A DNA stretch of 64,000 nt from Colletes latitarsis. Its lineage: Eukaryota; Arthropoda; Insecta; Hymenoptera; Colletidae. The position numbers were made by a program, and so were the translations under genes. Under the pieces are notes generated by a model, which was given only the letters and a program-made list of their open reading frames with translations, was not told where the DNA came from and made no database searches. Location: contig NC_135141.1 in assembly GCF_051014445.1 (NCBI RefSeq), positions 28,295,422 to 28,359,421 on the forward strand, in the 5' to 3' direction. Shown one piece after another: positions 23,906 to 36,367 of this stretch; position 1 is the first letter of the stretch, and the number at the start of each line of letters is the position of its first letter.

Positions 23906-25441
23906 AGACATCTGAAGTATATTTAAAAAATTTCGTAGAACAAAACTGGAGAGGTTTTGTCTTTCTCAATCGTCGCATCTGTTCATTAAACAAAACATTC
24001 GGATAACTGAAGTAACACGTAACAATGCATTTTTTATCATAGCTGATAAAATTCGAATAATTTATGTGATCGTATGTTCGAATAATTCGCATAAAAGGAA
24101 TAAGTTTTTACGGTTCGATTTATGGAATACAGATCTGTGTAGCAAGATATGCATTTTTAGATAATTTTTTTTTTATACTTCTTCAGCAGAGATGAGCAGA
24201 ATATTATTCGAATAAAAACTGCCCGACAGTTTAATTTATAATTCTGATCGTAAGTTTCATCGAACAAATGACGAATTAAAAATTGCAAATTGAAATCCTT
24301 TATTCGAATTTTGTTCATCTCTGTTTATAAATGCATCGCAAATAACTATGGGGATTATACAAATGTATTGTGCCAAAATACCTTCTTTTTTTTTTTTTAT
24401 TATTGAGACAGCTGTATGTTTGTTTAAGCTATTTGTGAATTCTTTTCACTATACTTTTATGAAAGTTCTGTAAGGATTGTATAAAATGTTAAAACTAATC
24501 ATTGGTTAGTTTGCAAGTATTATTAGACAATGTTTACATTATATTTTAAGTAGTATACTCTTCCCTTATGCCTTACCAGAATTCGCAACTAATGTCGTCG
24601 TTTAAGTTAAGTTAAAGAAAAAAAAAAAAAATGCTCAAACTGTTTGCAGACAAAGTGTTCAAAGTTTATAAGTGTACTTTTATATTATGCACAAAACGGT
24701 GAGTCTAATTTATAGCTCATTGTATTTTCAAACCTTCCACTTTAGGTCGATAGATCGAGAACTATTACGCTTACTAATCTCGCGATGATTTCTACGGTTT
24801 TACGAAGCAGCTTTAGAGATATTTAATAATATTGAATCAAGACTCGAGAAACATTCGAAAATTTCTTTTAATCTGATCATCGAAGAATCTTTTGATGTTT
24901 TTCCTTCTTTCTAATAGATTTACGAACGTTGTCTCTATACAATAAAATTTGAGACAAACGGATCTTCGAAAGATGTAAAACCGACTTGTAAGCATACGTT
25001 ACTCTAGGTTAACTAAATTGTATATATATATACTTATATGCATTAATTTTACTATGTACTATAAAATATTTTTAAAAAGTTATGTACATATATATGTCCG
25101 CCAAATGTTTGGCACGTTTGTATGTTTCCTATTCATAATCAAAACTAACGCGGGTGACTCGACGGAGCATTAAACCGCTCGAATCGCTCGAACTGTGCTC
25201 GGTAACGACTCGAGCATCGAATGCAATCATTGTTCCAATTTTACTGATCAATTCGTCCATTGAAACTGTCGAGCTTTTGTGTATGTCATGTATTTACGGC
25301 GATCGATGATAAAACTTATAATAAAATGCTGTAATTAAAATGGCCGTTCGTACGTTGAAGTAGATGCGCAAAATATCATACATGAAATATACGTGACGTT
25401 GTGTAAAGTAATTATAACTTTTATATTCTTTATATAATAAA
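23906..25441 (+). other. Frizzled 3' UTR and downstream sequence
   Basis: This is AT-rich, non-coding sequence that probably serves as a long 3' untranslated region. The best polyadenylation signal is AATAAA at 25436-25441. A minus-strand signal for FAM210 (TTTATT read on the plus strand) lies at 25484-25489. The two convergent transcripts therefore appear to end within about 50 bp of each other. Confidence 0.55.
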
Positions 25442-25572
25442 TCTGAATATATATATACATACAAACAAGTTTATACATCTTCTTTTATTTAATCAAATTA
25501 TTATTCGTTCACAAATCACGATTATAAAGTGCGTATACAAATTTCTGTAAATTGTACTATACGAAATTACGT

Positions 25573-26194
25573 TCAGTTTTTTATTTTGTTCATTTGCGGC
25601 GATTTGAGAATCCCCTTTCTTCGTAAGTATTTTACAAGAAGCGGTGTCACGCCTAACGTTATCGAAAGCCGTACAGGAGCGAACAGCTTGTGAATGGCAT
25701 AAGCCAACAAGAACTGCGACGAGCTACTCAGTACACGTTCTACGTGTTCGTTATTATTGTCTAACATTGTTTTAACCAGAGGCGTTACATCTAGTCCACT
25801 GAAATCAGTAAATTATTTTCGTAAGTACAATTCGATGACTCACTGGCCCCTTGGCGTTCGAGTTGTACGGAAAGTTTGAAATTGCAGAAACTAACCCTAT
25901 CACAGCTGCGTAAAATCCACCGAGAGATATCAGAGATATTCCTATATGAAACACGAGAACTGTACGCCCATAATCCCTTACTATTATTTTAAACCTTTCT
26001 TTCTTAGTTGAACCTATATACTCTTGCGGTTTTACGTTGGTGGACTTTGCACTGTTCGACTGCTGGGACGAATCTGTCGTATATCTCATGCTAAGGATAT
26101 ATTTTGGCCGAGGCACTGTTCGCAAAAAGGTAGTCGTAGCGAGGATCTGGCTTGCAGGACCTGAGCGACATATTACAATTTTCACACTGTTCAT
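25573..26194 (-). CDS. FAM210B: FAM210-type (DUF1279) mitochondrial membrane protein
   Basis: Exons on the minus strand are 26194-25896 and 25798-25573, giving 174 aa. The donor is ATAGG|GTTAGT. A GTGAGT further downstream looks stronger but breaks the frame, whereas GTTAGT restores the family sequence GGLDVTPL. The N-terminal 45 residues are rich in Arg, Ser and Thr with no acidic residue in the first 40, fitting a mitochondrial presequence. The DUF1279 region starts at KKERFK (64) and continues through RDYGRTVLVFHIGISLISLG, then the AYAIHKLFAPVR helix and TLGVTPLLVKYLRRKG. FAM210 proteins are mitochondrial membrane proteins linked to translation and metabolism in vertebrates. The short length and lack of a long coiled C-terminus favour FAM210B over FAM210A. 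Confidence 0.88.
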
Positions 26195-26495
26195 CTTGGC
26201 GCTAATTAGACGAAATGCGTCTTCGTCGGCGCTCTGTTAATTTTTTACCGACTATAACGATATTTGTTCGCGTTAATTAGAGCGTCCAGCACTGATCGAT
26301 CAATCGTAAATTACTGTACAACGTTACGAGAAATCTATCGTCGAGGCACGTTGTGCGAACAAATGTAAAATCTTCGCTTAATTTATGGCATCCCTCCACC
26401 GCGAGCAAAAAATGATCTTTACGTAGAATATAATTTTTGTTTATTTAGTAAAATTCATTATTTCTTAAGTGGCTTTATAGTTCTTTTATCTCTTA

Positions 26496-27010
26496 CTAAC
26501 CACTTATGTCCTGTTTCATTTGCGGGAAACAGACGTTTCGATAATGCGATCTCTGCATGTCTTCGGCGATGTATTTCCCGTGCCTGGCCCACTGGCCGCC
26601 AGGCATGTTCAAATGCGTGGATTTCCCGGTGGAGCAGAACGGCTTCGGTACGTTGCTTTGCATCGTGCTATTCAAACTGACCGCGCCGAAGCAGTCGTAC
26701 GAGCCCACGTGGTTATCGCCACAAGTTATCGGAGTGCCCGTCGAAGGCGCTGTCGGCGTCGATCGTTCGGAAAAGAAAGACTTGCAATCGTCGCTTTTAC
26801 CATAAAGTAACACAGGCGCAGCGATGTCACGTGACCTTTCGGGGGTAAAGCGACCGGTCTCGTTCGCATATATTTCGGAAACGTTCGTAGGAAGCGGTAG
26901 AGCGGGGGGATCAGGATAACGCCGTACGCTTGTCACGTGAAAAGCGTTTATGCGACTTCGGTACACCGTCGCGTACCGTGTGCACTGCATCTCGCCTAAA
27001 GGAATGCTTG
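26496..27010 (-). CDS. Exon of an unidentified protein upstream of FAM210
   Basis: A minus-strand frame is open from an acceptor-like TTTTTTCAG at 27019-27011 to the TAG at 26498-26496. The first ATG is at 26990 and would give 164 aa. The protein is rich in Pro, Ser, Thr and Asn, has six cysteines and no membrane segment or signal peptide after that ATG. The C-terminal third contains GGQWARHGKYIAEDM, which looks structured. I do not recognise the family. GC content and codon choice resemble the known exons nearby. The stop lies 302 bp upstream of the FAM210 ATG on the same strand. An upstream exon may supply the true start. An untranslated but open region is the alternative. Confidence 0.45.
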
Positions 27011-28527
27011 CTGAAAAAATTACAATTATTTTATTCGTAGGAGCGATCGCATTCACGCTGAGTTTGAAATGAAAATGGAGGTCGGAGAAACCGTCGAGTG
27101 TTCCAGAGCAAACAAATATAATTGCAATTTTCAATATACACAAATGGAACGAAATGGCGCTGTCGCGAGCGCATGATTCTGTTGTTTTCAGATCTACGCC
27201 ATCTCCGTCAGAATCAGCCTAATCGATTTCTACGACCTTGAAGAACACTGGAGGGAGAAGTCTACGCTCGCGACCCATAATTAACTATCGTTTTAACTTT
27301 TAGTTTTGACATTACAGACATTAGAAAGCAACAGATAATTACAATTTGGTTATTTCTGTCTCAGGAAACTTGTATAAACTTTTTTCATTTTTTTTAAAAA
27401 AATAAAATGCGTCGAAACACTCGAAAAGTAGTAGTTCAGGTTGACTCGGTTGTTTTCGAGACACTAAGGACAAATAAACAATTCTACGTGGAAGGTGTGG
27501 TTCTTTACCACGACTTAAGTTTTTAAATATTTGTATACGAAGGAATAAAAGCGAGCAATAGTTATTTTTTACACTGGAACACTCGTGGACTAACTCGTCA
27601 ACATTGTATTACCAGAAAGTTATATAAATTAATAAAAATGCATCGATGACGTTGCATCTTGTTAACATTCACTACGAAATTTATTATCATTCTTTTCCAC
27701 GCGAAAATATATTGCTACGTCATCGTGTTGTTTTGACAACAACGCATTACGGATGTAAAGATACTGTCGCCACAAGTATTCGTTTCTTTAAAAAATAGTT
27801 GCTGACAACGCTATAAAAAAATGATATTCTGCCCCCTGACACTATCTATATAATATCGATAATCATATCGATCTGTATTCACGAATTTTCACTTCGTTCG
27901 TCACGAAAACTTAATTAAATTCGATTGACGTATCTTTACAAATTAGTAATAATAACGGATACAAACTTTTACATAAAAATACGTTGGAAATTTCATACCT
28001 GCATGTGAAATACGTAAAACAGTTGTCAATAAATCGGAAGAGTTACAGATACGTGACAATGCCATCGTAGAACCTTAAGCTCACTTACGGACAGCTATTC
28101 TTTGTCACGACACTCGTACACTGACAATACAATCTATCCTACAGGTTATACGGCGTAATGGTTGCATATAATTAGTCCAAGTTGTTTGTAAAATCCGGTA
28201 TTTTCAAACTAATTTTAGAACAACAGTCTCTGCGAAATGAACTAACCTAATGGCATTCCGGTTTCGTATTCTCTATCTTACAAGTTAAGACACGACACTC
28301 CTCGATTATTCTCACAATTCTAATAAAATGTTTGGTCGAAGAAATCAAACCGGTTAATGATATACGTATATCTCCACGAATCTAGAAATATTATAGTGTG
28401 CACTATCTATACAAGCGTACACGAAAAAATAGCCATTTTGAAATACTATTTTTATCTGCGATGCGCATATAGGCACTGATATGCCCTCTGTAGTTTGCAT
28501 CGGTAAACTGAGGGCCACAATAACGAC
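27011..28527. other. Intergenic region without recognised gene
   Basis: No exon with a supported protein match was found. The first few hundred bases may hold the 5' exon of the unidentified gene at 26496-27010. The rest is AT-rich with many short interrupted frames. Confidence 0.45.
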
Positions 28528-28672
28528 AGCTGGGGAAAAAAAAGAGTTTTAAATCGTTTTGGAAAAATTATTTTCAGTTGCAGAGGTCAATTACAATCAT
28601 TTTCGGTGAATACACATATGCCCAAAATCCTGCCCACTTTCGAGAAAAAAATTCTTTACCAAAAATATAACG
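28528..28672. mobile_element. Fragment of the foldback MITE-like family (copy 3)
   Basis: This carries one internal unit of the family: AAATCGTTTTGGAAAAATTA, then GGTCAATTACAATCATTTT, then CACTTTCGAGAAAAAAATTC. Neither terminal inverted repeat is present, so it is a degraded fragment or a solitary unit. Confidence 0.7.
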
Positions 28673-30600
28673 CGTGTAAAGAAGTAAACGATCTATTCTG
28701 CACTTCGCCTGTGTCTATACCTGATTCAATATATTCTATAACTTGTCTATTCTTGTTAGATACTAGAAAATTGGTTGCATGTAGTTCGATCTGTTCACCG
28801 CTAGATGGCTATACCATTTCATTGGCCGCTTCGTAGACCGTCACGCTGCATGCTGATAAACTTGATTAATGTTATTGTTAATTTATTATCCCACTTGCAA
28901 GTAATTCACTCGGTTCAGTTTTCGTATTCTATACTACTATGAAATGATTAATTTCATTTCTATCAAAAATACATAGTATTGATGATTATAGACAACCGAT
29001 ACGAAAACAATTTTATTAAAAATATTACCATCATTTTGGCCCAACATTCGTGCGTTCAGAGATTAGTGAAACTTTTCTGCCTATTGTTTAAAATTGATTC
29101 GCTTGTTCTCTGGCGGCACAAATGTGTTTTCGTAGCAGCTTGACCGTAGTACAATGGTGTAAGTTGGGATAACACTTACACGGCGTCGACGTATAGTTTC
29201 ACGTTGCATCGTTTGTAGTTGAAAAGTCACCAGTATTCTACGCGCTGTGCTTCCTACAATTTCGACGGTGCCGCCGTGTTCCTCGCGCGCGTTCCGATCA
29301 TTGTAAAACGACTTTCTTTTCTATTTAATGAAACGATAGTTCGGTCAAGGTACAATTACGTGTTTCATAAAGAAACACGGAACATCTCTCCGTGAAATAT
29401 TCGTGGACAGTACGAAAGTATACTACGGGTGCATAACGTTATAAAAACCATCGAATTAGCGATTTATATCAAACCAGTGTACAAAATTGATATTTTACGA
29501 GCGTGGTGTAACCGTCGTGACCGATAACGAAACTAGTAATAACTGTTCACACCTTCGTGGAATTCAAGGTAACAACTTTTCTATTAAAATACATAAACAA
29601 AGTTTTATCTTAACCACGATGATACCAATGAAAGATATATCTAAAGACGATACTATTAAAAATTAAGATATATCCTATTAATATGTTCCCTCTATTAATA
29701 ATTACATTTCTCGTAATCGAAAGTGGAATGATTATAAAATGTTACGTAAAAAATTGTCGATAGGAAAACCCGCGATCGAAATTAATAGTAAGATTTGCCA
29801 GTTCACTGAAATACTGTGCCATTTCAGCGGTAAATAAAGCATTCGTGGAGTAAAAATAAGGTGCGAGAAAGTGAAGGGAGACAAAAGAATCGCGCTACGG
29901 CCATCGCGAGTGGCAACGAGCGAATGCTTCTGGATGGATAACAAGGGCTCCGGTTTAGGGCAAACTTCCGCGGAGTGGGGGAAGAGGGGGCCGTTAGCCG
30001 AACGTGCTGCCCGCATCTCTTATTGAAAGCTGACTCGACCCATATTTCGTTCCGTCGGTTACACGTCGTTCTTCCTTACTCCTCCATGCCTTTTTCTTCT
30101 CTTTGCTTACGTCACCTATGAAATTTGACGGGTGTACCTAATCGACCTACCAATAAAACATGTAAATTTATGCTGACCGCTACGCGTCTGTCCTCTACGT
30201 TCTGTTGATGATCCAAAGATATCCTTGACCGCGCGCTAAGGCATGCATTTCCGTCAAAATTATTAATTACGTAGAATGACAATTTTGATAAATAACGACG
30301 ATATTTTAGACACTTAACCCTAATGCGATCGACTAATGGTATTTTACTGATACTCATTCTTATCGCTAAAGGTGTCCATCAGAAATTTTAAGAAACTGTA
30401 TTTTACTAAAACTCACTGTCGTCGTTAAACCTGTCCATCACGTAGTTTGTGGAAAGCGTACATTTTTTTTTACACCGTCTCTGCCACACGTACTCGCGAA
30501 TGACCCGGTTATATACGTGCTCAAAATACAGTTTACATTTGCTAGAGTCGAGGAAAAGATTTTTTTGGAGGTTAACATCGAATGTTATACAAATTAATAA
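28673..30600. other. Intergenic region without recognised gene
   Basis: I see no supported gene. An isolated CGCTAGATGGC motif, the same type as the cluster upstream of frizzled, occurs at 28799-28809. A 94-codon minus-strand ATG frame (30016-29732) has no recognisable motif. Confidence 0.45.
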
Positions 30601-31055
30601 AGTACTGGGAAATATTTTAATGGGAGATTCTAGAGGCCAAAATAAGACAAAAATCAAGAATACCAATTTGTCGATGGAGGCTTCGTTAAAAAGTTATTAA
30701 CGTTTAAAGTTCCGGCTGTAGAACTGCAATTTGTCCACCTACTTGAATTTTTTTCTCGAAAGTGCGTAGGATTTCGGGGGTATGTCTATTCACGAAAAAT
30801 GATTGTAATTGACCCCCGCAACTAAAAATAATTTTTTTAGAACGATTTGAAAATTTTTAATTTTGTCGAAAAATTTCGCACCTTCTTGAATTTTTTTCTC
30901 GAAACTGAGTAGGATTTCGGGGGTATGTCTATTCACGAAAAATGATTGTAATTGACCCTTGCAAGTAAAAATAATTTTTTTAGAACGATTTGAAATTTTT
31001 TGATTTTGTCGAAAAATTTCATCACCTACCCGAATGTTTTTTTCGAAAGTGTGAA
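30601..31055. mobile_element. Truncated foldback MITE-like element (copy 4)
   Basis: The left arm is well preserved (AATGGGAGATTCTAGAGGCC, then the CAAGAATACCAATTTG block and AAAAAGTTATTAACG). It is followed by two and a half of the ~140 bp units, each with GAACGATTTGAAAAT-like sequence. The right inverted arm is absent, so the element is 3' truncated. No transposase is encoded. Confidence 0.75.
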
Positions 31056-33244
31056 TCAACAAGATCTACGAATTGTATTATGTGTATCTGTACGCTCTAC
31101 ATAAATTTAATTGGTCACGTTCGTGTCATCAACACGTGTCGGTTCCGTGCAAAACAGCAAAAGAAAGACACACGATAAACGTTGTTATGTTATATAATTA
31201 ACACCTGCCGACACGTGTACGTTGGTCACACGTTCGATGTGTCGCGACTGTAAATAATAATATTCTCGAATTAAAGCACCGCTAATAATATATTTTTAAT
31301 TTTGAAATTAATTTGTTTGAGAATTATTTTTTAAGAAATATTCGATTGAAATGTTACGACCGCGGTACACGTTCTTCCTCCATTTTATTACCATCGTTGG
31401 CTCGATCGAGCACGCGCAATAATTGATTACACGAGACGTGGAAAATGGTTCCAAGCCGTGATTTCTTCATCCCGTTTTACTTTGAACGTCTTTTTAAGAC
31501 TTCGCTAATTGCCGCGTTGAGCAAACCAAAGAACCACTTAACAGTAGTCAACTTCATTAATTTTACTCTTGATTCCATTCGTCTAATTAATGCCCTTATC
31601 TCCAATGGTTCCTAACGAGTGTGGTCAACGTTAATTGCAAGAGTCACTCGATCAATGAAACATTTACATTCGTTTGTTACTATTTATACGGGAATCAATG
31701 TTGAACTACAATTTGTTACATTTTTCATTGCATCTTTACGTATCATCCAAACACGATCTTGTTTAAATTATTTTTAATTACAAATTGTTTATATCACTTT
31801 TTAGAATCATTCGACTATATAGATTAAAAGATAGTTCGAACAGAGTCCTATCTGCCTTCATTTTCATTGGGGCAAACCAAAGCAATTCATTGGCAAGAAT
31901 GTCATGACAATTTCAACAATCTACAGCAATTAATTACATTTACGAATAGATGCTTCTCGTTTCACATTGGAATCCCAAATGAAGATGCGTATTTTTCTGC
32001 TCGAACAAGCTTTTTCTCCCGCTTACATAAGTACACACAGCTTACGAAGAAAATAATAATTTTCCTCGTCGACCTTCCCGCGACAATGAATTAGTTATTC
32101 CTGATTTACATTAATCGCACAAAACACTTTGAACGCAGAAGGATATACTGCATAAAGTAATTATCCATCGAAGTGATTTCATCGCTAAATGTATATTTTC
32201 AATAAATCAAAAATAGTCTCTGTCATTATGTCAAATCAATTTCAAAACGATTAACGTTACTCACGTTTGTGTCTTTCTTCCCCCTCCCTAGATACCGCGT
32301 CATCGTTTCGAAAAAAAAATTCCTGCGGATTAATTCAATTTCTCAGATACGTGTGCATATTTTCCTCGAGTAAAAACTGTTTAAATAAAACGGACAGACG
32401 GACCGTGGACACCGATCTGTTACTTGGAACGAGAGTTCGTTTACAGTAACATAACCTCTCGTGATCCCCTTTCCTCTTTTCTAACAAAGTCGACGTAACG
32501 CGGTCCGCGAAAGAAAAATGTAAAAATGACGTACGATCTCATTATCGGCGCGATTCTGGCGCGGAAATAAGCCTTGGAAATTGATAAAACAAACGATTTA
32601 ACGCGCTGCCGCGCACGCTCTTCGGAACGATAATCGACCGTCCACACTCACCGTTGATAAGCGATAATTCAGAAATATATTACGCGTATAATGTGTATGT
32701 GGAGCAAGTTGGACGACAGTGACTAATAAGGCGAGCCCGCGCGATAATTACAATGAAGCCGGACTTTCGACTGGGGGTCCAGGAGGAGTCGACTCGAACA
32801 ATGGTAAACTATAAATTGCACTCTCCGTTTGATAATTTACGATCTAACGTGTCTTCCGTCGCTTTAAGCTTACGCTCGAAAAATAACAACACTTCTCTGC
32901 GTTTCGTTACGATCTCCTCGACCAGTGTCTATCGAATACAATATCACGGTGTATTTTGGATGAATCAGATTCCCAAATTAAACTTTGATATATGTTAGAT
33001 AACCACTAAACTTACTGCATTAAATGTACGTCTCGTTTCAACACTGCACTGTTTTTGTCCAGTGTTATCCCCACCACTCAATTGCATCTCAATTCTCACA
33101 CACTCTCACTGTTTCTCGCGTTCTCGACGCACAAGGAAAGATCACGAACCGCCAAATGTCAATTCTGATAGTTTTTGAATTTTTCAAATTTAACAATTAT
33201 ATAGGAATAAATAAAACTGACTATCAAAATCGACAAGTACCGTG
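31056..33244. other. Intergenic region without recognised gene
   Basis: AT-rich sequence with short frames only. The 81-codon ATG frame at 32753-32998 shows no domain and no splice context that I can support. Confidence 0.45.
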
Positions 33245-33408
33245 CTTCCACGAGAAGAAGGCTCAGCGTCTTTACATCCCCACTCTTGCTGCAGTCCGCT
33301 GATTGGCTGCCACCGATCTTCGTCACAGCTTTCGACCAATACCTGTGAGTCAGCGGACTGCAACAGGAGTGGGGATGTAGACACGCTGTGCCTTTTTCTC
33401 GTGAAAGA
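33245..33408. repeat. Isolated long hairpin (inverted repeat of about 60 bp arms)
   Basis: The left arm (33245-33303) and right arm (33350-33408) are inverted copies with few mismatches, separated by about 46 bp. Matching blocks include ACATCCCCACTC versus GAGTGGGGATGT, and GCAGTCCGCTGA versus TCAGCGGACTGC. It is unrelated to the foldback family elsewhere in the window. It could be a small MITE or a transcribed hairpin. No flanking target duplication is obvious. Confidence 0.7.
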
Positions 33409-34279
33409 ATGGTAGCAACAAGATACAGCATAGATTTTAGGTTAGATCGATCGATATTTCTGCAAAGTTTTATCAAAATTTAGTTGCTTTCTTATGATGT
33501 TTTACTATTAAGAAATCAATCGTTTTATAGTAAAAAACTATCTTAATGTTCACGTACTAAGAGTACAACGTGCAACAGGTCTGACGAGGTTATTGCGGAA
33601 TAGTTAGGGTCAGAAATGGTAATAGTTAAAGAGATACTGTAAGAAACTATAAGTACACTAGTTCTGCTATTTACTTTTTGCAAGAGCAAGAATGCTAATG
33701 ATTAATTAATATTCCACTATTTCCAACTCATGTTATTGCAATACAGACGAATAAGTACTACAAGAATGTATTAAATGCAAGTTAAAGCATTTTTTTTAAA
33801 GAATTTTACAGAATAATCCGTCAAGTTCTATCATAGATATTAGACGAGACAAACTCTTGAGATATATTCAGATTTGATCCCGATTTATTTTTCTTATTTG
33901 CAACCAATGTCTAACTTTAGACTAAATGCGGTACTATGAGTTACGAGAAAATGTAACGAACAAGAATAAATGTTAAAACGAACGATCTTGTCCCGTAAAT
34001 AATACTAAATACGTGAGATTTAAAACGATAATCATAACCATAAAACTAATTAATTTTTTACGCGTTGATCGCGACCTCTGTAGTCGGTACGAACAACTTT
34101 TTTCCCACCGTCTCGTTGATAACAAATACGGATTCGGTACGATCAAACACTTATAAATGTTGATTTATCTGATTAACGTGCATATGCAATGTCTACAAAG
34201 ATAATACTACATCGAATGTTTAGAAACAATGAAAGCAAACTATTTACAGTACATTTTCCGGGAGTTACACACCGATATC
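33409..34279. other. Intergenic region without recognised gene
   Basis: AT-rich sequence between the hairpin and MITE copy 5. I see no coding or structural feature in it. Confidence 0.45.
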
Positions 34280-35216
34280 GTATGTTTATACAGAAAAATT
34301 TTAATAGAGGATTCCAGAGGCCAAAACAAGACGAAAATCAAGAATATCAATTTGTTGATGGAGGCTTCGTTAAAAAGTTATTAACAATTAAATTCAAAAA
34401 TTTCAAATTTCTAGAAAAAAATTCGAGAAGGTGTGAAATTTTACGACGAAATTAAAATATTTCAAATCGTTCTGAAAAAAATATTGTTAGCTGTGGGGGT
34501 CAATTACAATCATTTTTGGTCAACAAACATACCCCCGAAATCCTACTCAGTTTCGAGAAAAAAATTCCTTACCGAAAATCTAATTTCTGGCCAGAAATGT
34601 CTGCCCGAATTTTCATGCGAATCTTTAAAACGTCATAACTTCTGAACGGATTGGGCGATTTTAATGTTTAAAAAAGCAAACTACGCGTATTTTGATGGAG
34701 AATATGTACAAATCGCAAAAATATTCGGAAAGTTGGTCCTTGACCCCGCAAAATGAGAAAAACCTCATAAAAATGGTCCAATTTTCAAACAGCCATAACT
34801 CCTACAATTGTGAATATATTTCAATGAAACTTTTTTCTGAAGTAGTGCTTATGGGTACCTACAAAAAAGTATTAGACAACTTTTCTGTAGGGCGTCAAAC
34901 AAAATGACTAAAAATGAAAAAGGAAGTTTTAAGAAAAATCGACAGGGGGGGGGGTGCCTAAATTTTTCGGCGAAAAAAAAAATTTTCGAATCGTTTTAAA
35001 AAAATTATTTTCGGTTGCGGGGGTCAATTGCAATCATTTTTGGTGAATAAACATACCCCCGAAATCCTACCCACTTTCTAGAAAAAAATTCAGTACGTTC
35101 GGAACTTTAAATGTTAATAACTGTTTAACAAAGCCTTCATCAACAAATTGGTATTCCTGATTTTCGTCCTATTTTGACCTCTAGAATCTCCCATTAAAAT
35201 TTTTCTGTATACAACC
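34280..35216. mobile_element. Foldback MITE-like element with extra internal sequence (copy 5)
   Basis: The ends are inverted: TATACAGAAAAATTTTAAT on the left and ATTAAAATTTTTCTGTATA on the right, each backed by the family block with AGACGAAAATCAAGAAT or its inverse. One internal ~140 bp unit lies next to each arm. The middle (about 34590-34970) is not found in the other copies here and includes a G-run at 34947-34955. The outermost TACAGGGTG of other copies is replaced by TATACAG, so this is a subfamily. No transposase frame is seen. Confidence 0.75.
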
Positions 35217-36367
35217 ATTAATTTGACAAAGTTACAGCACTTTTGAAAAACATTTCCTGCCCTAGATCACTTCCGTCCTAAATAAAGAATCTGACGCAGA
35301 ATTAGGCGTGCTGCGTTACTTTATTATTTTACCGTCAGATTGTCAGATGGACAATATTTATTCAGTCACGGTAGAACTGAGAAAGAGTTTCTCCCGATTG
35401 CATTCCGGCATTTTTAAATATACTCTTACAACCGCGAAGATATTAAAATTAATAGAATTTCGGAAAAATAAGATTCAAGAGGTAAAAAATAATTTGCCTG
35501 GCGACGAAGGCGTTAAATATATTTACAAATTCTCCACTTTATTTATCGGGAACCTTAATTCAGCCTTGATCGAATGGGTGACATTCAAGATTAATGCAAT
35601 CTAACGCCGCCATTGACGCTCCATGATCTTTGAGTGGATCCAACGAACCATGGATTCCTCTATTCACAGAGTTTACTTTAACACAGTGGAATGACATATG
35701 CCGCTCTTAATCCACCTCGTTAAGAACGCGAATGATGAAATGGAAATGAGTAATATGCACACAATGAGGAGTGTATCTTACACCAGGCACACAAAGCGCC
35801 GCGAAGCATGTCAAATAACAGGGCTAAATAAGGCTGCGAGATAACAACAGCTGTACTCACGAGCAGAATAATAATTACGGCGCGATACCTGGTGTGAACG
35901 TACCACGGTGTTGGTGGTAGTAAGGACAAAAGATTCTACGGACGTTCTCCTTCGTAACTGTGTGCCCCACGATTACCATAAAGGGACTTCAGATATTCAC
36001 CGATGGTACTCGAGGTTCCTTTCCGACTTACAAGGAGAGATCCCTGTGGAGTTTCATTGTTACTTGGAACCGATGCGTTTAATTTTGTAACGCGTGCTAC
36101 ATATATACGATAGTTTCGTAAACATTTCTTTTTTCGGTAAATGCCGATTACCTCGTTAGCGATGCACGATAGCAATTTTTTACAAGATATAACTTCGACT
36201 GCAAATGACCCGTACTAACTGAATACGTAAAAAAAAAATTTTTTAAGCTGACCTTCGTAACTCGGAAAGACGAAAAATATGAACGGATTGTTAGAGTTAA
36301 CGTGTATTTGAAATCCTTTAAGCCCGAGAAGCCTGAATGGCAGGAATATTCTACGGAGGATACCCCA
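35217..36367. other. Region upstream of the BOK-type gene
   Basis: I could not support a separate gene. A plus-strand frame at 35308-35604 is open but begins at GTG and has no recognised motif. The frame of BOK exon 1 extends upstream to about 36302 without an ATG, so an upstream exon contributing N-terminal residues is possible. Confidence 0.4.

Noticed and set aside
25805..25895. Stronger-looking GTGAGT donor for FAM210 exon 1
   Set aside because: Using it puts exon 2 in the wrong frame. GTTAGT at 25895 gives the family sequence in frame.
36302..36367. Earlier start for the BOK-type protein
   Set aside because: The codon at 36302 is GTG. The first ATG in frame is at 36368.
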